From Chryseosolibacter sp036402075 (GTDB taxonomy: Bacteria; Bacteroidota; Bacteroidia; Cytophagales; Cyclobacteriaceae): a DNA stretch of 64,000 nucleotides. Below are positions 8,936-17,686 of this stretch, piece after piece; position 1 is the first letter of the stretch; every line of letters starts with the position of its first letter. The DNA lies in contig DASWTP010000106.1 of NCBI GenBank assembly GCA_036402075.1, forward strand, positions 1-64,000. Reading direction: 5' to 3'. The notes under the pieces were generated by a model. That model was not told the DNA's origin. It saw only the letters and a program-made list of their open reading frames with translations, and searched no databases. A program made the position numbers and the translations under genes.

Positions 8936-11900
8936 ATGAGAATACTTTTACTAACCATCTTGTCGATGGTGACCGTGACCATTTTTGCTCAAACCCCGCA
9001 ACTCTCCGTAAGTCGGGGAGCAATCAACGCGTCCGTCACCGCTGGAGAAACAACATCACAAACGTTTACCATTACGAACACAGGAAATCGAGATCTTACC
9101 TGGAGCCTGAAATTTACAGGTGCACCCGTTATGTTTACGAAATCAAATTACGTTGAAAGCTCACAGGCACGGGGCCACGACAGGATAACACCTAAGGTTT
9201 GGCTAAGCCGGAATTCATCAGAAGGAATCTTCAATGCATTTCTGGAATCGGAATGGAACGATGACGCGCCCGCAGACACAGAATGGGCGTTCGGAAAATC
9301 CGCTGATCTGAGCCCTGAGGATTATTCAACCTGGCTTGACGCCATTGACTATAATCCGCAGGATATGATAGGAAACGTGCTCTCTATGCATGCTATAACC
9401 GAAGACCGTTATTTTGACATTACATTCAGTTCCTTCCCAACGAACAACACAGGCGGTTTCTCCTACACGCGCATCGAGCATGGGTTGAAATGGGCCGAAG
9501 CCGATTTCACATCAGGAACATTGATTCCCGGTCAATCGAAGACAATCACCGTCACGTTTGATGCTGCCAACTTACTTGCCGGTTTTTATACAGGTAATGT
9601 CGCCATTTTTTCGAATGATCCAGTTAACACCACGAAACTTGTGGGATTAACACTGGACGTGCAAGGCGGAAACGGAGCACCTGAAATCGCTGCACCCACC
9701 GCGAAAGAATTCGGAACTGGTTTTGTAAACTTTGCGACCCAGCGAATCATCACGATCAACAATACAGGTACAGGTCCCCTAACAATCACAAACGTAACAT
9801 CATCGCAGACCGCGTTTGTCCCAGAGGCGATTGTTTTCACGGTCGCACCGGGTCGCGCCTTTGACTTACCAGTGATGTTCATGCCGGCATCGCCAGGTAC
9901 AAAAACCGCTACGTTAACACTCACTACAAATGATGCTGACGAAGCCACGTTCCCCATTACGCTGACGGCAACGGCAGAAATTGCTCCTTCTTCTTCCGTT
10001 AATCAAACCACCTACAACGTGACTGTTCCAAGTGGAACGACTAACGTGCAGAACCTCGTGTTGGCAAATACCGGTTCTTCCCATCTGAATTACTCGATTG
10101 AGATCAGTTTCCCCGCGGCCCCTTCCGTTACGTTCACAAAGGCCGATTACGGAAATCCTTCGTTTCCGGAAAATCAGGATTGCATCACACCTGACATCCG
10201 GATCACAAGCGATGAGGATTTTGGGATTTTTAACGCAGCCACAGAGACCTTTCACAATTGGGAACAGTCGCCTCTTGGAACCACCTGGGCAAGCACGAGC
10301 ACAGCGGAAGCGACATCTTACACCACATGGAATAACGCAATTGACTTTGAGGATGAAAACTTTCTGAACAAGTGGATGTCGATGCACATTCCTGCGCAGG
10401 GACGGTACTTTGACGTAATGTTTACAAACTGGGCATGTTGTAGTGGCGGTGGATTCACGTACGTGAGAAAAGAGATCTACAACTGGCTGACTGTTGACCC
10501 AGCCGAAGGAACCGTGGCAAGTGGCGAGAATGCAACCATTGCCCTGAACATCAACACTCGGGGCTATGCCGTTGGAACGTATAATGGAACTATCACCATC
10601 CGCAGCAACGACCCGCACAACCCCATGCGCACCGTTCCTGTTACGCTTCATGTTACCGGTGCAGCACACGCAACGCTTCACGAAACGTCAGTCGATTTTG
10701 GAAGCACGGCTGTCGGAAATGTTTCATATCAAAAGGTCCGTGTTCTTAACAACGGCCCTGATTTTCTGAATGTGACCGGTGTAACTTTTACCGATAACGA
10801 ATTTTTGCCGCATGAGGTAAACGGAACGATCGCTCCATTTTCGTCAGGACTGATCACGATCAGTTTCACACCGTCAGCCGTGGAAACACTAACTGGAAGT
10901 ATTACGATCACAACCAGTGATGTGAACCATCCAACCCTGCAGGTTCCTTACACTGCGCATGGTATCAGCCCTGGCGAGATTACAGTAATAGCAGAAGAGA
11001 TGAACGCAGTTGTATCGACCGGAAGTCTGGAAACAAAATCGTTCACCATTGAGAACTCAGGCGCGGGCCCGCTTCACTGGAAAGCGAAGCTTGCAAACAA
11101 TAACCCTGCTGTTCAATTTACCAAAGCTCCCGATGCAGACTGGACTGCTCCCGCTAACCAGGACCGCATCACGCCATCTGTCTGGCTTACTACCCATGAT
11201 GGGCAGGGACTTCTCAACGCTGCAGTGGAGAAAGTGTACAACTGGGAGAAATCGCCAGCAGGCACTCAATGGAATTATGGCACCACGCTTGACAGCGATC
11301 TGGATGATTACAACCGCTGGGACTATGTTGTTGACGGTTGGCCAGAATGGGTAGGTGGTCACACCTTCTCTCTGCACACCGGTCGCGAATATTATGACGT
11401 AAAATTCAACAGCTGGACAACAACTGAAACAAGCGGAGGCTTCTCCTACGAACGACAGAAAGCCATAGGGTGGCTGAAACTGGATGACACCGAAGGCACG
11501 CTTGCATCTGGCGAATCAGTTATTCTGACCGTTACCTACGACCCGGGCGACTACCTGCCCCGACAGTTCAATGAAATATTGGTCATCGAAAGCGATGATC
11601 CAAACGAGACCTCCACAGAAATACCAATTCAACTAACGATTGAAGGTATTGCGGAAATTGACGTACTGACTGACGAAGTCGCTTTCGGAAACTACGGTCT
11701 GAACCTGACCAAGACCATCGCGGTAAAGGTTAAGAACAATGGAACCATACCATTGGACATCAGTTCGATTCAGAGCAGCAACCCTGCCTTCACTGTGAGT
11801 ACGAGCAACCTGGTCATTCCGGTTGATGGCGAGGCCGTGTTGAATGTAAAATTCAAGCCAACCGCTGTCGGCCCGTATACGGGAACGCTGCAGTTCACCA

Positions 11901-14206
11901 GCAACGCTGAAAACGAAAGCGCGTTGTCAATTAATCTGTCAGGTGCTGGCATTTTGGTTCCGGATATCGCTGTCACCCCGGGCGACATTACGTATCGCAC
12001 TACAGCGGAAACGTTGTTCACTGGAAACATTGACATCAAGAACACCGGACTTGAGCCACTGCATTGGGCAGCAGGAAAAGCGTCCTCCTATCCATTGACG
12101 CACATCCTTGAAACATTGAACGGTAACTTTACGGAGATCACCAACCTGATTCCATCAAAGTATACGTTTGCCTACGATGGGAACAACACGCAAATATCAG
12201 ACGGTGGTCACGACATGTATGATGGCGGAAACATGTTAGACACGGACCGCCAGTCGCAAATTGAATACAGCGACAACGTGATTATATCCGGTGAATCTGC
12301 GTTCGGTACGAACACGAAATACTTCACGCGCCACCTTGATGGCCTGTTTGTGATGGTAGCAGATGTGAATGGCGCAGCCCATTTTGCTATCGAAGGAAAT
12401 AACGGTGCCGATGGCGGAGGAACTGCTGACGGTGCGGTACTGACGACCGTGCTGAATGGAACGGAATACACCGGTTATGTAAAACGTGTGTTTAATAACT
12501 CTGACCCATCAATCAACCAGTTGATCATTATTGAAAGTGACGCATCTGTAACACACGAATTTGCAACCAACACAAACGATGGGCATCACAAAATCGCAAA
12601 CCTCGCCAACGTAAAGCGCGTTTACTATTTGCTTTTCGCTGCGAGAACAACCTCTGCGTTCTATGTGGACAACGCCACCACCAAGTCAATTATGGATAAA
12701 TTCCTCCGGGTGATTACTGGCAACGCAACGGGTGCACTCACAAACTGGCTGTCGCTCGATGCAGTAAATGGAACGGTAGCCCCTGGAGCGACACAAACCA
12801 TTCATTACACAGCAGACCTCACCACCCTTCCTGATGCCGAATATGCACATAACATCCTCATCGGCAGCAACGACCCGGACGAAAGCATCGTGACGATCCC
12901 AGTACGAATTAACAAAGGCACGATCCTGGTCAGCAACGATGTGGACGATATCCTGGTGAACGAAGGGTTTGGTTCACGCACGATCGACTTTTCGCAGGTG
13001 TTCACGGACGGAAACGGCAACAGCCTCAGCTATGCGGTAGGATCAAACCTTCAAGTCGTTGCGGGCACAATCGCGGGAACGACTCTCACGCTCACGGAAC
13101 GCGGTACAGGAACCTCCATCGTTTCGCTGCGTGCCGAAGACACAAATCACAACATAACATTCGAAGACTTTAACATCCGGGTTAATGACGTGCCAAGCGT
13201 AGTAACACCTGTTGAGGATGTTGTGAGAATAAGAGGCTTCGGAATGGTCACCATTGAAGCATCGAGCGTATTCGCAGACAATGACACGCAAGATGTAATC
13301 GCACTGACAATAGCGAGCTCCAATCCCACAGTTGCCAACGCAGTTATTCAGAACGGCATCATTACGATTACGGAAGGAAGCGTAGGAGCAACCACGATCA
13401 CCCTGACAGCCGATGACGGAATCGGAGGTGTTGCCAGCCATACGTTTACCGTAACGATCAACAAAGCAAGCGCAGTATTTGCTGCGCAGAACACTGTAAC
13501 AACCTTTGACGGCACCGCAAAGTCGCTCACACTGACGACAACCCCAGCGAACCTTTCAACGACTATTGTATACAAGCTGAATGGAGTTGCTGTGCCGACA
13601 CCAACAAACGCAGGCGTATATGAAGTAACAGCAACGGTGAACGACAACAATTACGAAGGGGTTTATACCGGCACGTTGACCATCAATAAGGCTGAACAAA
13701 CCATTACCTTTGATGCGATTGCCAACGTGTTGAATAGCAACGGACCGATAAGCATCACCGCTACATCGAGCGCAGGATTGCCGGTAACATTAACGCGAAT
13801 AACTGGGCCGATCACTGTAGCGGGCAGCACCGTGACGCTTACCGGTGAAATCGGTGACGCAGCGATCGAGGCAACACAAGCCGGAACTGCTAACTACAAT
13901 GCCGCGGCAGCAGTCACGAGAACTTTCACCATTGCGCAGGACCCTGTGTTGTCCGTTGACGATGCACTCAACGCCCACGTTCAGGCATATCCTGTTCCCG
14001 CAAAAGGCTATTTGATTGTGTCGACCGGAACGTATAGTATGCAGTCGGTGTCACTCACCGATGCTTTTGGTAGAACCGTTTATGTATCGAACCCGAATTC
14101 AAAAGAGCATTCCATCAACACCAGCAACTTTGCGCAGGGCGTTTACGTCCTCAGGGTTGTATCCGAGAAAGGAATCATTTCAAGACGAATACAGGTGAGA
14201 GACTGA
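8936..14206 (+). CDS. Giant T9SS-exported protein with three copies of an unassigned module
   Basis: A 1756-residue secreted protein. Signal peptide at 1-19. ASH/DUF1573-like immunoglobulin-type beta domains (marked FTITNTGNRDL, IITINNTGTGPL, VRVLNNGPDFL, FTIENSGAGPL, VKVKNNGTIPL) alternate with a ~112-residue module present three times, at about 66-178, 398-510 and 727-840. Each copy has an FTK opening, a D-x-ITP-x-[VI]-[WR]-[LI] segment, [IL]-[FL]-NA, a W-rich centre, [SM]-[LM]-H and a closing GGF-[ST]-Y-x-R. A distinct GGG-rich domain lies at about 1050-1265, two cadherin-like domains at 1330-1508, an MBG-like domain at 1511-1590, and a T9SS sorting domain at about 1680-1756 (AYPVPAKGYL ... 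ISRRIQVRD). The final domain is known to direct export and cell-surface attachment. Likely a surface adhesin or matrix protein; no catalytic motif was seen. Confidence 0.9.
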   Translation: MRILLLTILSMVTVTIFAQTPQLSVSRGAINASVTAGETTSQTFTITNTGNRDLTWSLKFTGAPVMFTKSNYVESSQARGHDRITPKVWLSRNSSEGIFNAFLESEWNDDAPADTEWAFGKSADLSPEDYSTWLDAIDYNPQDMIGNVLSMHAITEDRYFDITFSSFPTNNTGGFSYTRIEHGLKWAEADFTSGTLIPGQSKTITVTFDAANLLAGFYTGNVAIFSNDPVNTTKLVGLTLDVQGGNGAPEIAAPTAKEFGTGFVNFATQRIITINNTGTGPLTITNVTSSQTAFVPEAIVFTVAPGRAFDLPVMFMPASPGTKTATLTLTTNDADEATFPITLTATAEIAPSSSVNQTTYNVTVPSGTTNVQNLVLANTGSSHLNYSIEISFPAAPSVTFTKADYGNPSFPENQDCITPDIRITSDEDFGIFNAATETFHNWEQSPLGTTWASTSTAEATSYTTWNNAIDFEDENFLNKWMSMHIPAQGRYFDVMFTNWACCSGGGFTYVRKEIYNWLTVDPAEGTVASGENATIALNINTRGYAVGTYNGTITIRSNDPHNPMRTVPVTLHVTGAAHATLHETSVDFGSTAVGNVSYQKVRVLNNGPDFLNVTGVTFTDNEFLPHEVNGTIAPFSSGLITISFTPSAVETLTGSITITTSDVNHPTLQVPYTAHGISPGEITVIAEEMNAVVSTGSLETKSFTIENSGAGPLHWKAKLANNNPAVQFTKAPDADWTAPANQDRITPSVWLTTHDGQGLLNAAVEKVYNWEKSPAGTQWNYGTTLDSDLDDYNRWDYVVDGWPEWVGGHTFSLHTGREYYDVKFNSWTTTETSGGFSYERQKAIGWLKLDDTEGTLASGESVILTVTYDPGDYLPRQFNEILVIESDDPNETSTEIPIQLTIEGIAEIDVLTDEVAFGNYGLNLTKTIAVKVKNNGTIPLDISSIQSSNPAFTVSTSNLVIPVDGEAVLNVKFKPTAVGPYTGTLQFTSNAENESALSINLSGAGILVPDIAVTPGDITYRTTAETLFTGNIDIKNTGLEPLHWAAGKASSYPLTHILETLNGNFTEITNLIPSKYTFAYDGNNTQISDGGHDMYDGGNMLDTDRQSQIEYSDNVIISGESAFGTNTKYFTRHLDGLFVMVADVNGAAHFAIEGNNGADGGGTADGAVLTTVLNGTEYTGYVKRVFNNSDPSINQLIIIESDASVTHEFATNTNDGHHKIANLANVKRVYYLLFAARTTSAFYVDNATTKSIMDKFLRVITGNATGALTNWLSLDAVNGTVAPGATQTIHYTADLTTLPDAEYAHNILIGSNDPDESIVTIPVRINKGTILVSNDVDDILVNEGFGSRTIDFSQVFTDGNGNSLSYAVGSNLQVVAGTIAGTTLTLTERGTGTSIVSLRAEDTNHNITFEDFNIRVNDVPSVVTPVEDVVRIRGFGMVTIEASSVFADNDTQDVIALTIASSNPTVANAVIQNGIITITEGSVGATTITLTADDGIGGVASHTFTVTINKASAVFAAQNTVTTFDGTAKSLTLTTTPANLSTTIVYKLNGVAVPTPTNAGVYEVTATVNDNNYEGVYTGTLTINKAEQTITFDAIANVLNSNGPISITATSSAGLPVTLTRITGPITVAGSTVTLTGEIGDAAIEATQAGTANYNAAAAVTRTFTIAQDPVLSVDDALNAHVQAYPVPAKGYLIVSTGTYSMQSVSLTDAFGRTVYVSNPNSKEHSINTSNFAQGVYVLRVVSEKGIISRRIQVRD

Positions 14207-14226
14207 TTGCGAGTAAGGCATTAGTG

Positions 14227-14253
14227 AAGAGCCGTCCGACATGGATGGCTCTT
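14227..14253 (+). terminator. Terminator of the T9SS protein gene
   Basis: An 11-bp stem (14227-14237 with 14243-14253, arms AAGAGCCGTCC and GGATGGCTCTT, one G-T pair) with a 5-nt loop, continuing into TTT and an AT-rich tail, 20 bp after the stop codon. Confidence 0.8.
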
Positions 14254-14423
14254 TTTATTTGTCGACCTGCCGGATGTCAGATAAAACCTCGATTTGAGTA
14301 AGAAGATCTAAGGTCCAAAGACCAAGGTCCAAGAGCCAAAATCCAAAGACAAAAATCCGAAGAGTAGCGCCATTCGACATCAAACAATAACCTGTTTTTT
14401 GGATGGAGGGCGTAACAAAAAAA

Positions 14424-14446
14424 GAGCCGTTCGTATTGAACAGCTC
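14424..14446 (-). terminator. Terminator of htrA
   Basis: Stem 14424-14432 with 14438-14446 (GAGCCGTTC/GAACAGCTC, one mismatch). On the minus strand it is followed by seven T (14417-14423). It lies about 90 bp beyond the protease stop codon. Confidence 0.7.
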
Positions 14447-14534
14447 CCTTTGCTCTTGTCTGACCTGAACCCTGGAACCTAAAACTTGAAACTTCAGACC
14501 TGGAACCTGAAACCTGATTTTTTGCACTTCGCCA

Positions 14535-15974
14535 TCATCGCTTAATGAACGGAATCTGCACCCGCTGACGTGCGTTGTTAATTCCTATAATGTAGCCCCT
14601 GCCACGGAACTCATCGAAAAACCGGATCACTTCCTCGGGCTCGCTAACGCTTTCGTTGTTCAAGCGCTCAATCGTGAAGTTCTCATTTACGCCCAGTCGT
14701 TTGAACAAGCTGTTATCTGCGATCTTGAAGACCTTCACACCGTAGTCGGTGGCTTCCAGTTGCGCACCGAGCGCAGGCGCAGAAACAATTTTGCGTTTGA
14801 TAATCCCTGTGTCGCCTTTTCTGTTCACTAAAGTCACGTTTACCGTGCCGGATCTATTGTCACGCAGGTAGGTGATTGAGATTTTATCTCCAGGATAGCG
14901 ATAGCTCAGCGCTTCTTCAAATTCGCTTTGAGAATTGATATCGATACCATTCACTTTGGTAATCACATCACCCAGCTTCAACCCCGCGTCAGCTGCAGGC
15001 CCTTCTTTGTCAAGACGCTCCAGCAGCACACCGTTATAGGTCTTTACTTTTGTGTCGAGGTCATACTTTACCGCAGTGGCATAGTCATAGTCTGATACGT
15101 TTGCCCCCAAAACTGCCTTCTGTACAATTCCATACTTTACCAGGTCGTCAAAAACTTTCTTAGCGATATCCACCGGCACTGCAAATGCGTAGCCTGTGTA
15201 CGATCCGGTTCGCGACAGAATTGCCGTGTTGATTCCCACAAGGTCACCATTCTTATTCACCAGTGCTCCACCACTATTACCAGGATTGATTGCCGCGTCT
15301 GTTTGGATGAAGGATTCAATTGGAAACTTGTCTTCGAGGATTCCGATACGCCTTCCTTTTGCGCTCACAATTCCTGCCGTTACAGTGGAGGCCAGCGTAA
15401 AGGGGTTCCCCACAGCAACAACCCATTCGCCAACCTGGAGGTTTTTCGAACTACCGAGCGTGATGGCCGGAAGATTTGATTCTTCGATTTTTATGACGGC
15501 CAGATCGGTACTGGGATCCGTTCCAACAAGCTCGGCAGTATAAACTCTTTTATTGTAGTTCACCTCGATGCGTTGCGCGGAACTAACCACGTGATTGTTG
15601 GTCACGATATATCCGTCTGCGGAGAATATTACACCCGACCCACTGCTCACCTGGGTTTGCCGATTACTCCCCTCACCGAAAAACCAATCCCAGTACGTTG
15701 AGCCACCGGCTTCCGAAATGCTATTAATAAAGACAACACTTGGTGTGGCTTTAGAGGCAGCTGCGCTAAAATCGACAGGCGTCAGGTTTGATGTAGTGGT
15801 TGTATTGGGAATGTCTGACGCGCGGTTCATGCCAGGTGAATCAAACTTCACGTTATCAAAAGTGGCAACCTCATCTTTGGGAAGGTTCGGTTTGATGATA
15901 TACTGGTATCCCGCCCCTGTTCCGGCCAAACCGGCAATAAATCCTATTACAATGGTCTTAACTGTGCTATTCAT
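14535..15974 (-). CDS. degQ: HtrA/DegQ-family periplasmic serine protease
   Basis: Trypsin-fold protease and chaperone for misfolded envelope proteins. With the start at ATG 15974 the protein has 479 residues and begins with a membrane or signal segment (6-24). The catalytic triad is H128 in TNNHVV, D157 in STDLAV and S234 in GNSGGAL. The first PDZ domain is at about 310-385 (GPAADAGLKLGDVITKVNG), with a second PDZ-like region at about 400-479. The frame stays open upstream to 16088, but those 38 residues precede the hydrophobic start and would overlap the divergent GH3 gene. The uncleaved-looking N-terminus suggests it may be membrane anchored. Confidence 0.93.
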   Translation of the reverse strand: MNSTVKTIVIGFIAGLAGTGAGYQYIIKPNLPKDEVATFDNVKFDSPGMNRASDIPNTTTTSNLTPVDFSAAASKATPSVVFINSISEAGGSTYWDWFFGEGSNRQTQVSSGSGVIFSADGYIVTNNHVVSSAQRIEVNYNKRVYTAELVGTDPSTDLAVIKIEESNLPAITLGSSKNLQVGEWVVAVGNPFTLASTVTAGIVSAKGRRIGILEDKFPIESFIQTDAAINPGNSGGALVNKNGDLVGINTAILSRTGSYTGYAFAVPVDIAKKVFDDLVKYGIVQKAVLGANVSDYDYATAVKYDLDTKVKTYNGVLLERLDKEGPAADAGLKLGDVITKVNGIDINSQSEFEEALSYRYPGDKISITYLRDNRSGTVNVTLVNRKGDTGIIKRKIVSAPALGAQLEATDYGVKVFKIADNSLFKRLGVNENFTIERLNNESVSEPEEVIRFFDEFRGRGYIIGINNARQRVQIPFIKR

Positions 15975-16098
15975 AAGTTTAGTTACGATTCTGGATGGTT
16001 GAAACGGCTTAAAAGTTGAAAAACCGCTGAAATTTATCAAGAAAACGGAAATTTGGTTTTCGGGGTTCATAACAACGGTTGACGTCACGCTTTAATTA

Positions 16099-16127
16099 TT
16101 GCGAATCCGGAAATCAAATTATCTTGC
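16099..16127 (+). promoter_or_regulatory. Possible promoter of the GH3-family gene
   Basis: TTG at 16099-16101 and TATCTTGC at 16120-16127, spacer 18 bp. It approximates the Bacteroidota -33/-7 pattern and ends only 5 bp before the chosen ATG, which would give an almost leaderless message. Confidence 0.3.
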
Positions 16128-16132
16128 GCCTT

Positions 16133-17629
16133 ATGGGATTCCGTTCAATTCTCGCAAAACCTTTTGCAGCCTACGTTGCCTCGCAAACTCGCAAATGGGC
16201 AATGAACCCGGCCCTGTACCAACACAATACATTGACACACCTGGTGCGGGAAGCTGGCGCAACAAAGTTCGGGCGCGACCACAGTTTTAGTTCAATCAAA
16301 AATCACGCAGACTTCAAACGACTCGTCCCCATCCGCGATTATGAACAACTTAAACCCTATGTGGAAGAGGTTGTCAACGGCAAGGCCGATATATTATGGA
16401 AAGGTAAGCCAGCTTATTTCGCAAAAACTTCCGGCACTACTTCGGGAACTAAGTATATTCCGATTTCGAAGGAGTCGATTTCAAACCACATCAACGGAGC
16501 CCGCAACGCGCTGCTCAGTTATGTACATGAAACTGGCAAGGCGCAATTCCTCGATGGTGGATTGATTTTCCTTTCGGGGAGCCCCGAGCTGGACGAAAAA
16601 GCCGGGATCAAGACCGGTCGGCTTTCCGGAATTGTAAACCATCACGTTCCGGCATACCTGCGTTCAAACCAGAAGCCGACTTATGCCACCAACACCATTG
16701 AGGATTGGGAAGAGAAACTTGAGAAGATCATTGACGAAACGCTGCATTCTGACATGACACTCATCTCCGGAATTCCGCCCTGGGCACAAATGTATTTTGA
16801 CCGGATCCTGGCACGAACCGGTAAGAAGATCAAAGACGTATTTCCAAATTTCTCGATGTTCGTGTATGGAGGCGTAAATTTTGAACCCTATCGCGCCAAG
16901 CTGTTCGACACCATCGGGAAGAAAATTGATTCAATCGAGACATATCCGGCATCGGAAGGATTCATCGCCTACCAGGATACGCAAACCGAACCCGGCCTGC
17001 TGCTGCTGTTAAATGCCGGAATCTTTTTTGAGTTCGTTCCAACGGAGGAGTATTTTAACGACAACCCTACCCGCCTAAACATTGAGGAGGTTGAGCTCGG
17101 CAAAAATTACGCGGTCATCATTAATAGCAATGCCGGGCTATGGGGCTATTCGATCGGTGATACGGTGAAATTTGTTTCAAAGAAGCCCTATCGCATCGTT
17201 GTTACGGGAAGGATCAAGCACTTCATTTCCGCTTTTGGCGAGCACGTGATCGGTGAAGAGGTGGAAAAAGCCATGAAGCACACGCTCGCGAAATTCCCTG
17301 AAGCAGAAATCATTGAATTCACCGTTGCGCCACAGGTCACCCCTGCTGAAGGTTTGCCGTACCACGAATGGCTGATCGAGTTTTCAAAACAACCTGCTGA
17401 CCTTCTTGCTTTTTCGCTGGAGCTGGACAAACAAATGCGCGACCTGAATGTTTATTATGACGACCTGATAACTGGCAATATTCTTCGCACGCTTCAGATC
17501 ACACCGCTGCAACGAAACGCATTTATCGACTACATGAAATCGCTTGGAAAGCTCGGTGGCCAAAATAAAGTTCCTCGACTCTCGAATGACCGAAAGCTCG
17601 CAACCGAGTTGCACAAGCTCCGCGCCTAG
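16133..17629 (+). CDS. GH3-family acyl-adenylate/acyl-amide-type enzyme
   Basis: Member of the GH3 (auxin-responsive promoter) branch of the ANL adenylating superfamily. Plant members join amino acids to jasmonate or auxin; the role in bacteria is unknown. With ATG 16133 there are 498 residues. Visible are the phosphate-binding loop AKTSGTTSGTKYIP (about 98-111), the ETYPASEGF segment typical of GH3 near residue 270, and a C-terminal region with VTGRIKHFISAFGEHVIGEEVEKA. The start avoids an 18-residue extension that would overlap the htrA upstream region. The following patatin gene is 57 bp downstream on the same strand, so acyl-lipid chemistry may be shared; that is inference. Confidence 0.85.
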   Translation: MGFRSILAKPFAAYVASQTRKWAMNPALYQHNTLTHLVREAGATKFGRDHSFSSIKNHADFKRLVPIRDYEQLKPYVEEVVNGKADILWKGKPAYFAKTSGTTSGTKYIPISKESISNHINGARNALLSYVHETGKAQFLDGGLIFLSGSPELDEKAGIKTGRLSGIVNHHVPAYLRSNQKPTYATNTIEDWEEKLEKIIDETLHSDMTLISGIPPWAQMYFDRILARTGKKIKDVFPNFSMFVYGGVNFEPYRAKLFDTIGKKIDSIETYPASEGFIAYQDTQTEPGLLLLLNAGIFFEFVPTEEYFNDNPTRLNIEEVELGKNYAVIINSNAGLWGYSIGDTVKFVSKKPYRIVVTGRIKHFISAFGEHVIGEEVEKAMKHTLAKFPEAEIIEFTVAPQVTPAEGLPYHEWLIEFSKQPADLLAFSLELDKQMRDLNVYYDDLITGNILRTLQITPLQRNAFIDYMKSLGKLGGQNKVPRLSNDRKLATELHKLRA

Positions 17630-17686
17630 CGGAAATAGAATTTCGCATAATGAGAGAAAAAAGGTAACTTATAGATATTATTGTGC

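Larger units (their letters stand above)
14207..14534. other. Convergent 328-bp gap with two terminators and degenerate repeats
   Basis: Lies between the T9SS gene and htrA. It holds one terminator for each strand (listed separately) and two patches of degenerate direct repeats: 14307-14350 (units like AAGGTCCAAAGACC) and 14460-14516 (units like CCTGGAACCTGAAACCTGA). The 90-codon minus-strand frame at 14255-14527 simply translates these repeats and is not counted as a gene. Confidence 0.6.

Noticed and set aside
9914..10681. 255-codon minus-strand frame inside the T9SS gene
   Set aside because: Cys/Arg-rich translation of the antisense strand of a well-supported gene.
14255..14527. 90-codon minus-strand frame between terminators
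   Set aside because: It merely translates degenerate repeats (FQVPGLKFQVLGS...).
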